From positions 23,259-37,719 of the forward strand of contig DJWG01000065.1 in assembly GCA_002440945.1 (NCBI GenBank): a stretch of 14,461 nucleotides of DNA, written 5' to 3'. The first letter of the stretch is position 1. Every line of letters starts with the position of its first letter. Shown piece by piece: positions 1-6,677 of this stretch. Source of the DNA: Rhodobacteraceae bacterium UBA6236. GTDB taxonomy: Bacteria; Pseudomonadota; Alphaproteobacteria; Rhodobacterales; Rhodobacteraceae. The notes under the pieces were generated by a model that saw only the letters and a program-made list of their open reading frames with translations, did no database searches and was not told the origin of the DNA. Made by a program: the position numbers and the translations under genes.

Positions 1-602
1 ATCAGCGACATCATCCAGATGTAAAGCATCCCGCCCCAAAGCCACATGGACAGCGCCATCAGGTTCAACTCCAGCCGGTAGGGCTGACCGATGCGGGCCG
101 CCAGAAGCGCGCTGGAAACCGATAACGACTGGGTCGCCACCACCGCCAGCAACCACCCACCGGTGATGCCCTTGTCGAGTGTGGGTTTTTCGTGCCGGAC
201 AGTCAGCGCGGTGAAGATCGTGTAGGTCAGCGCGAACCACAAGACGACGGCCAGCCCCCAGAAGGCGGCGCCGACGGCAAGGTTCTCTTCCAGGATCATG
301 AACTGGCTGGCCATGATGCCGGTCGCGGCGATGGTGGTGAAATATCCCGGTCCGGTCAGGTGGGCGACCATGTCGCCGAAGAACCGGCGCGGATGATACC
401 AGGCGCGCAGGACGTAAAGCACCGCCAGCACGGCATATTGCACGATGTTGAGGTAGAACATCGCGAAGGCGAGCCTCGGGTAGCCCATCATGAAGGACGC
501 CAGCGACACGATCCCGGTGGCCATGACGAGGCCGAAATAGGCAGGGGACAGGTTCGCAAGGCTCATCGTCGACCGTTCAAGGCCCGGATCGGCAGCGGTC
601 AT
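1..602 (-). CDS. TDT/SLAC1 (TehA-type) membrane transporter, 3' end off the window
   Basis: This reading frame stays open to the window edge and gives about 200 residues of a strongly hydrophobic protein. The N-terminus has the family signature LSPAYFGLVMATGIVS (about residues 18-33), and GPGYFTT follows near 84-90. Both are typical of the tellurite-resistance/dicarboxylate (TDT) and SLAC1 channel superfamily, whose full members have ten helices and about 320-380 residues, so roughly half is present. Family members carry small anions or dicarboxylates across the inner membrane; the substrate cannot be told from sequence. I chose the ATG at 602 because AAGGA lies 7 bases ahead of it; the in-frame ATG at 566, nearer the conserved core, has no ribosome site. 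The leader carries a CTCTGG/CCAGAG inverted repeat (614-638). Family assignment is firm, function is not. Confidence 0.85.
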   Translation of the reverse strand, partial: MTAADPGLERSTMSLANLSPAYFGLVMATGIVSLASFMMGYPRLAFAMFYLNIVQYAVLAVLYVLRAWYHPRRFFGDMVAHLTGPGYFTTIAATGIMASQFMILEENLAVGAAFWGLAVVLWFALTYTIFTALTVRHEKPTLDKGITGGWLLAVVATQSLSVSSALLAARIGQPYRLELNLMALSMWLWGGMLYIWMMSL

Positions 603-733
603 CCTCTGATCCTTCTCTGGAAGGAGGTGGTTGCCAGAGTAGGGGCATTTCCGACCGCGGTTCAATCGCCCTGATGTCCTGCGGGCCGGAAAGGCCGGAT
701 GGCGGAGGGACTTTACGCGACCGCCTCGCGCCG

Positions 734-1162
734 TCACGCCGGATGGAGTTTCGCGAACTGCCCCTTGGCGCGGCGTTCCTCGATCGGGGCTTCGTCGGCC
801 AGGTGGATCTGCGCATCGCGCAGTTTCATAAGCGCGCTCATGAACGACAGGTCGATCCGCCAGAACGGCTTTGCGTCAAGATCGGTCCGCGCCAGAAGAT
901 GGTTGATCGAGGCGATCTGGCCCTGCCGCATTTCACGCTGCACATGGCAAAAATACATTTCCTCTTTCAGATCCTTGGTCAGCCGGTGAATATCCGAATG
1001 GAATTCCTGCGAATGCGGGAATTCCATTTCAAGGTTTTGCAGTTTTTCGCGACAATCGTCCTTTGCGCGGTCAAGTTCGCTGCAGACCGCTTCCGCAGCT
1101 TCAAGCGCAAGATGAAGAAGTCTGCGCAATTCATCGGTCCTGACGGTCAGGTTCTTGAACAT
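734..1162 (-). CDS. Hypothetical helical protein, 142 residues
   Basis: I do not recognise this protein. It is rich in Glu, Leu, Arg and Ala and looks entirely alpha-helical, with heptad-like stretches about residues 10-45 and 55-90 that suggest a coiled coil or helical bundle. There is no signal peptide or membrane segment. Cysteines lie at 27, 37 and 72 (the last in a Tyr-Phe-Cys-His context) and the region 50-60 has three histidines, but no known metal motif can be named. The ATG at 1162 has GGAAG five bases upstream, which supports the start. It lies downstream of a strong terminator on the same strand, so it probably has its own promoter; an inverted repeat at 1184-1218 sits where an operator would be expected. 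Confidence 0.6.
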   Translation of the reverse strand: MFKNLTVRTDELRRLLHLALEAAEAVCSELDRAKDDCREKLQNLEMEFPHSQEFHSDIHRLTKDLKEEMYFCHVQREMRQGQIASINHLLARTDLDAKPFWRIDLSFMSALMKLRDAQIHLADEAPIEERRAKGQFAKLHPA

Positions 1163-1183
1163 TCATGCTTCCATCTGGATCTG

Positions 1184-1218
1184 GCGCATCGACCCTCCGA
1201 TCCCATTAAGCGATGCGC
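1184..1218. promoter_or_regulatory. Inverted repeat upstream of the helical protein gene
   Basis: Arms GCGCATCG (1184-1191) and CGATGCGC (1211-1218) are perfect 8-bp complements separated by 19 bp. The right arm is itself part of the 10-bp palindrome GATGCGCATC (1212-1221). The element lies 22-56 bp ahead of the start codon at 1162, a position fitting an operator. No regulator family can be assigned. Confidence 0.35.
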
Positions 1219-1226
1219 ATCTGGTG

Positions 1227-1265
1227 AAAAGAATACCGGTGCCCGCTGGAGAGGTCGGGCACCGG
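1227..1265 (-). terminator. Rho-independent terminator after the 76-residue membrane protein gene
   Basis: On the minus strand a perfect 10-bp GC-rich stem (CCGGTGCCCG, complement CGGGCACCGG, 1236-1265) with a 10-base loop is followed directly by TATTCTTTT (1235-1227). It lies 44 bp after the stop codon of the 1310-1540 gene and so closes that transcript. No T-run follows on the plus strand, which sets the direction. Confidence 0.75.
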
Positions 1266-1309
1266 CATATCGACAGGCTGTAGTTGCACAAGCAGTCTTG
1301 TTCTTCTTG

Positions 1310-1540
1310 TCAGGCCAACTTGTCGAATCCCAATTTGTCGCCTCTGCGGGGCATGGCGTCCCTTTGGAGCTTCAGCAGATCGGCGATCATGAAAGCCAGC
1401 ATCGCCAGGACAAAGGCAATCTGCGCCGAGACTGTATAAACCAGAAGGAACCTCAGAAAGGAGCCTCCTGAAAGGATGATCCAGATAACGCTGGTGAGGA
1501 ACGCCACGGGCACACTTATCAGGACACTGCAAAATGCCAT
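1310..1540 (-). CDS. Small two-helix membrane protein, 76 residues, unknown
   Basis: The protein begins with two strongly hydrophobic segments, about residues 6-25 and 30-56, followed by a short basic tail (KLQRDAMPRRGDK). It therefore looks like an inner-membrane protein with two helices and a short soluble tail. No named domain is recognised. GGAG seven bases ahead of the ATG at 1540 supports the start, and a strong terminator 44 bp past the stop supports the gene being real. The preceding 78-residue frame ends 23 bp upstream, so the two may form a small transcription unit. Proteins of this kind often assist larger membrane complexes, but nothing in the sequence shows a partner. Confidence 0.65.
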   Translation of the reverse strand: MAFCSVLISVPVAFLTSVIWIILSGGSFLRFLLVYTVSAQIAFVLAMLAFMIADLLKLQRDAMPRRGDKLGFDKLA

Positions 1541-1563
1541 GTCACTACTCCATGTTTCCGGGT

Positions 1564-1800
1564 CTATTTGGTGGCGCGGCTCGATGAATCCGGTTGCCGT
1601 CCAGCGATCCAGCGTGCAACCGACGCGGAAAGCAGGCGGTATACGCCAGTGCCGGTCTTGCGCTGTTCCTCGGTCAGGGAATACCTGCTCGGAAGCCCCG
1701 ATGTCGCAACAAGGGGCGGTCTTGCAGTGGTGTTTGCGGCACCGGCTGCGGCCAATGCCCTTATCCGCCCGATGCGAGCTGTTGTGGTCAGGTTTGTCAT
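1564..1800 (-). CDS. Small hypothetical protein, 78 residues
   Basis: Not recognised. The product is basic, with an Ala/Thr-rich N-terminal half of low complexity and a C-terminal half (about 38-67) that could form helices (TEEQRKTGTGVYRLLSASVARW). It has no clear membrane segment, cysteines or known motif. The ribosome site is weak (AAGAA ahead of the ATG at 1800). The main support is position: same strand and 23 bp ahead of the 76-residue membrane protein, together forming a unit closed by the terminator at 1227-1265. An overlapping plus-strand frame (1568-1837) is less plausible. It may not be a gene. Confidence 0.38.
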   Translation of the reverse strand: MTNLTTTARIGRIRALAAAGAANTTARPPLVATSGLPSRYSLTEEQRKTGTGVYRLLSASVARWIAGRQPDSSSRATK

Positions 1801-2083
1801 GATTTCTTGCCGCCGTGTTCTTCTTGGTGTTGGCTGATACCTAGAAAGGCTTTGCGGTCTTATCGCGGAACGATTGTGAAAAGACGGTGTTATGCAAAGG
1901 TTCGCGATTCACTATTTTGCCACGATTGTTGGATGTTTCGTGCAACCATAGCGAAACTGTTACATTCCTTCGCGCCCACCGCCACGACAAAGTCCATCTG
2001 CGATCGGTCCCCCGGTAGCAAGGCAGGCACTGTTGGTGTAGGCTGTCGCCGTTGCCGGTTGTCCGCCCCGCGGGAGTCAGTGC

Positions 2084-2467
2084 ATGCTTCGGTTCACAGG
2101 TGGATGTCTTTGCGGCCGCGTCCGAATCGCGGCTTCGGGTCGCCCCAAGCGGGTGGGTCTCTGCCACTGCATGGATTGCCGCAGGCATCATGGGGCGCCT
2201 TTCCATGCTTCCGCGATCTTTCCAGGGCATGCAGTGACCGTCACCGGTGACGTGCGCGGGTATGAGGGAAGGTACTTCTGCCCGCACTGCGGCTCGTCGG
2301 TATTCGGCCGGTCAGGGGATGAGGTCGAGGTGAATCTCGGCGCTCTCGACACTCCCGACCAGCTGCAACCGACCTATGAACTTTGGACGATCCGGCGCGA
2401 ATCCTGGCTGCCGCCGTTCCCGGTGGAAACCCGATACGAAAGGGACCGCCCGGACGAAAAAGCTTGA
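2084..2467 (+). CDS. GFA family (glutathione-dependent formaldehyde-activating-like / CENP-V) zinc protein
   Basis: A complete 127-residue GFA-family protein. The zinc ligands of the family are all visible: Cys8 and Cys10 in GGCLCG, Cys27, Cys29 and Cys32 in LCHCMDCRR, and Cys66 and Cys69 in FCPHCGSS. The following stretch (EVEVNLGALDTPDQLQPTYE, then LWTIRRESWLPPF) is typical of the proteobacterial subgroup. The founding member was reported to join formaldehyde and glutathione, but most relatives, including small ones like this, have no proven activity, so no reaction is claimed. The start at 2084 is supported by GGGAG seven bases upstream. It stands alone, with no same-strand gene near it. 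An antisense open frame (1841-2287) over the same DNA is a shadow. Confidence 0.9.
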   Translation: MLRFTGGCLCGRVRIAASGRPKRVGLCHCMDCRRHHGAPFHASAIFPGHAVTVTGDVRGYEGRYFCPHCGSSVFGRSGDEVEVNLGALDTPDQLQPTYELWTIRRESWLPPFPVETRYERDRPDEKA

Positions 2468-2555
2468 GGGCGCGGAGCCTGCGGCTGAGTCCTTCGTTCT
2501 TCCTGCAGAAGATGAGGGAATTCCATTTTTGCTATGCGCCGAATGCAGGTCTTGG

Positions 2556-2569
2556 TTGATTTAAGTCAA
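2556..2569. promoter_or_regulatory. Orphan FNR-like box
   Basis: TTGAT-TTAA-GTCAA matches the FNR/FnrL consensus TTGAT-N4-ATCAA at 9 of 10 defined positions. No annotated gene starts on either side in a fitting orientation: the flanking genes converge on this gap. A TGTAAT hexamer at 2609-2614 could be a -10 for rightward transcription, though its spacing is not that of a standard class II site. Confidence 0.45.
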
Positions 2570-2756
2570 CCAGTATTGGCTTCGATACACGTTTCTGGCG
2601 GCGCAAAGTGTAATTGTCGGCCGGGATGCAGTTTCCCGCTGATCGTTATCAATCGCCAAGGCTTTGCCGCGACGATCAGTCATGCGACGGATGCATGCGG
2701 TCACCGGCAGGTACAAGAGAGCTTTTCACGAGAGTGAAGTCCGGCGGAACACAATT

Positions 2757-2783
2757 GGCGCGGGTATGATTTTAACCCGCGCC
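2757..2783. terminator. Strong stem-loop, possible terminator
   Basis: GGCGCGGGT (2757-2765) pairs perfectly with ACCCGCGCC (2775-2783) around a 9-base loop. For rightward transcription T-rich sequence follows only after a short gap (ATTTTGGTGTTTTT at 2790-2803), and for leftward transcription (past the H-NS-like gene) no T-run follows. It may end a short rightward transcript or stabilise the 3' end of the H-NS-like mRNA. Confidence 0.4.
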
Positions 2784-2828
2784 CCGCCGATTTTGGTGTT
2801 TTTCCAGCGCCGATCCGGCGCGCAGCAT

Positions 2829-3137
2829 TCAGATCTTGAAGTCATCCAAAGACTTGCCGTCCTGAAGGGCAGCCTCGATCCAGCGCGGCCTGCGGCCCCG
2901 TCCGCTCCAGGTTTCTTCGGGATTGGCGGGGTTCACGAATTTCCCCCGCGCGGGTCGTCGGCGTTTTTGCGATCCAATTCCGACCAATTCAGTCAGCGAA
3001 AAACCCAGGGCGGTTGCACGCTGTTCAAGCTCGGCCAAGGCTTCGCGTTTCATCCGATCCTTGTAGGTGATGATGGCGCGGCCGACTTTGTTTTGAAGAT
3101 CCGTAAGCTCCGCAAGGGACAGGCTTTCGAGGTCCAT
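2829..3137 (-). CDS. H-NS family nucleoid protein (HvrA/Spb-like)
   Basis: A complete 102-residue H-NS-like protein of the short alphaproteobacterial type. The N-terminal half (about 1-50) is a predicted helical oligomerisation region. A basic linker follows (QKRRRPARGK, about 57-66), then the AT-hook-like DNA-binding core NPANPEETWSGRGRRPRWI (69-87), which is the hallmark of the family, and the usual GKSLDDFKI end. Such proteins bind curved, AT-rich DNA in the nucleoid and act as global repressors or modulators; the Rhodobacter member HvrA affects photosynthesis and nitrogen genes. The ribosome site ahead of the ATG at 3137 is weak. It is monocistronic, and AT-rich DNA of the kind such proteins bind begins just upstream. 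Confidence 0.92.
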   Translation of the reverse strand: MDLESLSLAELTDLQNKVGRAIITYKDRMKREALAELEQRATALGFSLTELVGIGSQKRRRPARGKFVNPANPEETWSGRGRRPRWIEAALQDGKSLDDFKI

Positions 3138-3168
3138 TTCTAATCAATCCAATGAATAATGTTCGGCC

Positions 3169-3197
3169 CCAATAAATTAGCATCTTTGCCAAGTCAA
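3169..3197 (-). promoter_or_regulatory. Candidate promoter of the H-NS-like gene
   Basis: On the minus strand TTGACT (3197-3192) and TATTGG (3174-3169) are 17 bp apart, about 32 bp ahead of the start codon at 3137. The -35 matches sigma-70 well and the -10 only at TAT, so this is a moderate candidate. Confidence 0.35.
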
Positions 3198-3320
3198 CTG
3201 ATATTTAAGTGGAATGCGAATGCATACCGAAGCGCGTATTGGCCCCGGATGGTCAGCTTTGCCGCCGAAAGGCTGGGCGGGCCGGGGCCTCGGACCGGCC
3301 GAGACCCAGGCGGACACCCG

Positions 3321-3614
3321 TCAGGCGGAGGCGCGCCTGCGTCCGTTGAGGACCAGGCGCAGGCTGTCCGAACGTTCCACGACACCGACATGGACGGCCA
3401 GCCCTGTGCCGATCGTCGCGACAGACAAGACAAGGTAAAGCAAGACGTCGTTGGTGATCAGCGGTGCGAGAAGATGGCCGAGCGCAAAGATCAGGATGAA
3501 ATGCACCTGATGGATCGTGTGAATTGCGCGGGATGACAGACCCACTATCGCACTTGGGCCCCGAAACAGACGCTTTCGCAATCCAGAAACCCGCTGTGAT
3601 GTTTGCAGCCGTCG
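3321..3614 (-). pseudogene. Fragment of a membrane acyltransferase (acyltransferase-3/OafA-like) C-terminus
   Basis: The frame ending at 3321 reads like the last part of an acyltransferase-3 membrane enzyme: RAIHTIHQVHF followed by two hydrophobic segments (ILIFALGHLLAPL, then DVLLYLVLSVATIGTGLAV), a VVERSDSLRL motif resembling the usual terminal V-ERP-RL, and a short basic tail. Full members have about 350-400 residues and ten helices; here a stop codon cuts the frame near 3614, leaving fewer than 100, and the only nearby start is a TTG (3579-3581) with no ribosome site. I infer a decayed 3' remnant rather than a working gene. The assignment rests on pattern only, so a small unrelated two-helix protein remains possible. 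Confidence 0.45.
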
Positions 3615-4273
3615 TCAATTCGTCTGCCGTTATCTTGAAGGCTGTTCCAGTGCGTTTTGGCCGCATATCGCCCGGCATGGAAGCGGCCCATGGGAAAAGA
3701 ATTTCAAGCGCGACCGATGGTACGCTTATCCAGTGCAGGCGATCAATTAATGCGCGATGCCTTTTAATGATCATGCAGAATGTAAAATAGGGAGCGTAGA
3801 TTGCCGTCGTAACGATGATCCAGAGCAAATGGGTGTCCTGCAAGACTGGGAACGTCTTGAATACAGCGCGTAATGTGGTGACAGTAGCCCCCCCCCCATG
3901 ATGCCCCAATCCGGGCGGTTGCTCTGGCGGCGGTTTTATGATGTAGTCGATAAACCAAGCAGTTACTTTTATTTTTGAAAAGTGCCGCAGTGCTTATGCA
4001 TATAGCCAAGCAGGAATGTGGTTGCCTGAATCCAAGATGTAAATGTCAAGCTTTGATTCCCAACCGCAGGAAGACGCTCTCACCCGACGGACATTCTGAA
4101 AGAGACACCCAGAGATAAAGATAATAAGCGAGGACGTCAGATGTGAGAAGCTTTCGTCGTCATACCGGAGCGATTTCGACTGCACGCTCGGGATACTCCG
4201 AATGGAGGACAATAGTCAGTAGACCCTTTCAACAAGAGCTTTCGGAGCCCCAGTGAAATCTTTTCCGAATCGG
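3615..4273. other. AT-richer, apparently degraded stretch without a convincing gene
   Basis: Composition drops clearly here (for example about 38% G+C by hand count for 3961-4020, against well over 60% in the flanking operons). Minus-strand frames exist (one ending inside the acyltransferase fragment and starting near 3909, another from 4009 to 3764) and the first contains a hydrophobic segment (HLLWIIVTTAIYAPYFTFCM), but none matches a family I know or has a ribosome site. The two frames meet at the C10 run at 3888-3897. I read this as remnant or recently acquired DNA. Confidence 0.45.
3888..3897. repeat. Homopolymer run of ten C (G on the minus strand)
   Basis: Ten consecutive C residues. 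On the minus strand the run lies where one open frame (from 4009) and another (running on from about 3909 toward the acyltransferase fragment) could be joined by a change in run length. Such runs are prone to slippage in replication and in sequencing. Confidence 0.85.
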
Positions 4274-5395
4274 TCATCCGCCTTTCCCTTGATCGGCGCT
4301 CAGCGCCGGGAAAGGCGCCGGGGTCTTCCATAGGCGCAAACTTCGAAGCAGAAAAAGCGCCCAGGCCGCCAGCCAGAAAAGGGCGGACCAGTGCTGGCCG
4401 GTCAGACCGGCGATATCGGTATTGGCCAGAAAAACGCGGGACGCTCCGGCGGCGCAAATCAGCAGGAAGGCGGTGTCGATATCGCGGCCCGGTTGCAGGC
4501 GCCCGTTCGCGCGGGGAAGCAGGGGGCGGCTGGCGATCGCGAGGATCATCCCGCCCATCGCGCCCATCGTCAGCATGTGGAGGGCAGCCCGAAGCGCCAG
4601 AACCTCGGGCCGGATCAGGGCCAGTCCGACAAGGATCTGACCGAAGGCCAGCAGGGCGAAGGCGCCCTGCATCATCAGGATGTCGGTCTCGGTCCTCAGC
4701 TGCAAGGGGCGCCAGCGGCTTTGCCGGATGATCTGGGCCGTTCCCGCGATCAGGATCGCGAGGCCGGTCGGCTGGTCATGCCCCATGCCAAGAAGAATCG
4801 GGGCCGCCGCCGCAGCAATCGCCGACACCCATCCGGCGCTGCGCAGGTCTTGTAGGGTGAGGTGGGGGGCAATGTGCCGCAGGCGGCTCCGGGTGAAGGC
4901 CGGGACAATGCGGCCGCCGATCAGGCCGATCATCAGCGTAAAACCAAGGGTCAGCAGAACGGGTGCGGTTGACCAGCCGGGACGGTAGGCCGTCAGCATT
5001 TCTGCGGTGGCCAGAGCCAGGGGCAAGCCAGCCATCCACATCCGGCGCCAGGCGCGGGCCGGGATCAGGCCCCGGGCAAGCAACAGGCAAAGGAACAGGG
5101 GATAAGCGACGGCCAGAACCAGAGCCCCCGGCGTCTGAGGCCAGATCTGCGCGATCCGTCCGGCCAGCCAGAACAGGATAAGCAGCCGCAAGGCGACGGG
5201 GCTGATGTCGCCCGTAGCCCAATGGGGCAGCGCCGTCAGCAGGTAGCCGCCGATGGCCGCCGCCGCCATGCCGAAGAAGAATTCGTGCAGGTGCCAGGCC
5301 ACCGGGTCCGCGACCAGCCCGGGCCAGAGCCAGACCGACGGCGCGACAAGCGCCCACAAGCCCGCCATCAGGAACAAGGGCTTGTGGGGTGGCAT
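4274..5395 (-). CDS. nnrS: NnrS family heme-copper membrane protein
   Basis: A 373-residue polytopic protein with about twelve hydrophobic segments, the usual NnrS size. Family motifs are present: HLHEFFFGMAAAAIGGYLL (35-53) with His35 and His37, TALPHW with His58, GGRIVPAFT (160-168) and LHMLTMGAMGGMILA (272-286) with His273. NnrS proteins of denitrifiers bind heme and copper and lessen nitrosative damage, including iron chelation by NO; the reaction is not settled. It is the last gene of the ubiD-ubiX-ric-nnrS unit, 41 bp past the ric stop. The start is uncertain: I take the ATG at 5395, though a TTG at 5416 would add seven residues, and neither has a good ribosome site, so coupling to ric translation is likely. 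Its stop overlaps the ATG of a doubtful 46-codon frame (ATGA). Confidence 0.92.
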   Translation of the reverse strand: MPPHKPLFLMAGLWALVAPSVWLWPGLVADPVAWHLHEFFFGMAAAAIGGYLLTALPHWATGDISPVALRLLILFWLAGRIAQIWPQTPGALVLAVAYPLFLCLLLARGLIPARAWRRMWMAGLPLALATAEMLTAYRPGWSTAPVLLTLGFTLMIGLIGGRIVPAFTRSRLRHIAPHLTLQDLRSAGWVSAIAAAAAPILLGMGHDQPTGLAILIAGTAQIIRQSRWRPLQLRTETDILMMQGAFALLAFGQILVGLALIRPEVLALRAALHMLTMGAMGGMILAIASRPLLPRANGRLQPGRDIDTAFLLICAAGASRVFLANTDIAGLTGQHWSALFWLAAWALFLLRSLRLWKTPAPFPALSADQGKGG

Positions 5396-5436
5396 TGCGT
5401 CGCGCCGTGCGGTCAAGTGCGGGTCAGGGGCGCGGT

Positions 5437-6102
5437 TCAGGCGGCCCGGGTTTCGAACCGGGGGAACAGCACGTTGTTTTCCAGATGGATATGGGTCACC
5501 AGATCCTCGGAAAACTTGCGCAGCCCCGTGTAAAGCGCCGTCCAGGATCCGCAGGCGCCGACCGGAAGGCTCAGGCCGTTCGTCACATGTTCTACCTGGT
5601 TCAGAAGGGCGGTGGTATCGTCATGTTCATGGCGCATCACGGAAATCGGATGGATGATCATCGGATCGCCGCCCCCCTGCATCATCGGGAACAGGACCTG
5701 TTCTTCCTTCTGCATGTGGCCAAGCAGTTCGTCTTGCAGCGCCAGAAGCGCTTCGGTCAGGCCAAGGGGCGCTTCTTCGTGATCGCCATGGACGCGTTCG
5801 ACACGCTGGGCAAGCGGGATCAGCCAGTCCAGTTCTTCCCGGTGCGTGTCGTGGTAATGCGTGAGGATATGGGTGATCAGCGCCGGGGTGTCTTCCGGGG
5901 CATTGCGGCCCGCGGCATCCACAAGGGCCTGCAACTGGGCAATCAGGGCATCGGCTGCGATGTTCTTGCGTTCGGCCGCTTCGGCAAGCGGGATGTTTCC
6001 GCCGCAGCAGAAGTTGATTCCGGTCTTGCGAAAGACCTCGGCGGCGCCGGGCAGGGCGGCCGCGATGGAGCTGACGGTGGCGTCAAGCGACAGGGTGGTC
6101 AT
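5437..6102 (-). CDS. ytfE: RIC: di-iron protein for iron-sulfur cluster repair (YtfE/ScdA/DnrN)
   Basis: A full-length 221-residue repair-of-iron-centres protein. The N-terminal ScdA-N domain holds the Cys32-Cys33 pair in NFCCGG. The hemerythrin-like C-terminal domain carries the six di-iron ligands at positions that equal the E. coli YtfE numbering as I recall it: His84, His129, Glu133, His160, His204 and Glu208. The family repairs Fe-S clusters damaged by NO or oxidants in the cytoplasm and can reduce NO. Its ATG overlaps the ubiX stop (ATGA), with GAAGGAGAG just upstream, so the two are translationally linked. Being cotranscribed with ubiD, ubiX and nnrS from an FNR-box promoter fits expression in anaerobic, NO-producing conditions. 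In other denitrifiers the same gene is called dnrN or norA. Confidence 0.95.
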   Translation of the reverse strand: MTTLSLDATVSSIAAALPGAAEVFRKTGINFCCGGNIPLAEAAERKNIAADALIAQLQALVDAAGRNAPEDTPALITHILTHYHDTHREELDWLIPLAQRVERVHGDHEEAPLGLTEALLALQDELLGHMQKEEQVLFPMMQGGGDPMIIHPISVMRHEHDDTTALLNQVEHVTNGLSLPVGACGSWTALYTGLRKFSEDLVTHIHLENNVLFPRFETRAA

Positions 6103-6677
6103 GGAATCTCTCCTTCGGGTGGGGACCAGGCGATGGCCTGGGCGGGGGCAAGCCGCAGAAGGTCGACCGCGCGGGCGGCGATCTGCGCGGTGATCTGGGC
6201 GGTGGTCTGGGGCAGGGTGTAGAAGGCCGGGACGGGGGGCAGCACGATGGCGCCCATCTCGGTCACGGCGGTCATGTTGCGCAGATGCGCAAGCGTCAGC
6301 GGCGCCTCGCGCGTCAGAAGGACCAGGGGGCGGCGTTCCTTCAGCTGCACACCGGCGCTGCGGGTCAGGAGGTTGTCGTCAAGCCCATGTGCGATGGCGG
6401 CAAGGCTGCGCATCGAACAGGGGGCGACGATCATCCCGTGAACGGGATACGACCCCGACGCGATGGTGGCGCCAAGGTTCGACAGTGGATGCACCCGGTC
6501 GGCAAGCGCCGTCAGCCGGTCAAGCGCATCGGGTCCGACCTCATGCGCGAGGGTGCGTTCGGCCATCGATGAAAGCACCAGGTCGATCGCCACGCCCAGA
6601 CGGCCAAGCACTGCGGCGCAATCCATCGCCAGTGCCGCGCCTGAAGCACCGGAAACGCCAAGGATCACCCGGGTCAT
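6099..6677 (-). CDS. ubiX: UbiX flavin prenyltransferase
   Basis: A 192-residue flavoprotein of the UbiX/Pad1 family, which joins a dimethylallyl group to FMN and so makes the prenylated FMN cofactor needed by UbiD. The FMN-binding start GVSGASGA (7-14), the conserved block CSMRSLAAIAHGLDDNLLTR (87-106), LKERRPLVLLTRE (112-124) and the terminal PPVPAFYTLP (147-156) are all present. Its ATG overlaps the ubiD stop and its stop overlaps the ric start (both ATGA), so it lies in a tightly coupled unit. Making the cofactor next to the enzyme that uses it is common. UbiX relatives also serve non-ubiquinone UbiD enzymes; the ubiTUV genes next door make ubiquinone the likely pathway. Confidence 0.95.
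   Translation of the reverse strand: MTRVILGVSGASGAALAMDCAAVLGRLGVAIDLVLSSMAERTLAHEVGPDALDRLTALADRVHPLSNLGATIASGSYPVHGMIVAPCSMRSLAAIAHGLDDNLLTRSAGVQLKERRPLVLLTREAPLTLAHLRNMTAVTEMGAIVLPPVPAFYTLPQTTAQITAQIAARAVDLLRLAPAQAIAWSPPEGEIP

Larger units (their letters stand above)
2468..2828. other. Gap without a recognisable gene
   Basis: Between the convergent GFA and H-NS-like genes I find no protein frame that looks coding; the short open frames on the plus strand have no ribosome site and no family resemblance. What the gap does hold is an FNR-like box (2556-2569) and a strong stem-loop (2757-2783), listed separately, and a second small GCGCCG/CGGCGC hairpin near 2808-2822. Confidence 0.6.

Noticed and set aside
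618..630. AAGGAGGTGG on the plus strand, resembling an ideal ribosome site
   Set aside because: No start codon with a plausible frame follows at a suitable distance. The bases lie in the leader of the minus-strand transporter gene.
1841..2287. 148-codon minus-strand open frame
   Set aside because: It overlaps the start of the clear GFA gene on the other strand, has no family resemblance and no ribosome site.
2808..2822. GCGCCG/CGGCGC hairpin just past the H-NS-like gene as a terminator
   Set aside because: On the minus strand it is followed by TGGAAAAA, not a T-run, so it lacks the second half of a rho-independent terminator.
3764..4009. Minus-strand frame starting near 4009 as an independent gene
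   Set aside because: No ribosome site, no recognised motif and an atypical composition. Treated only as part of the degraded patch and the C10-run question.
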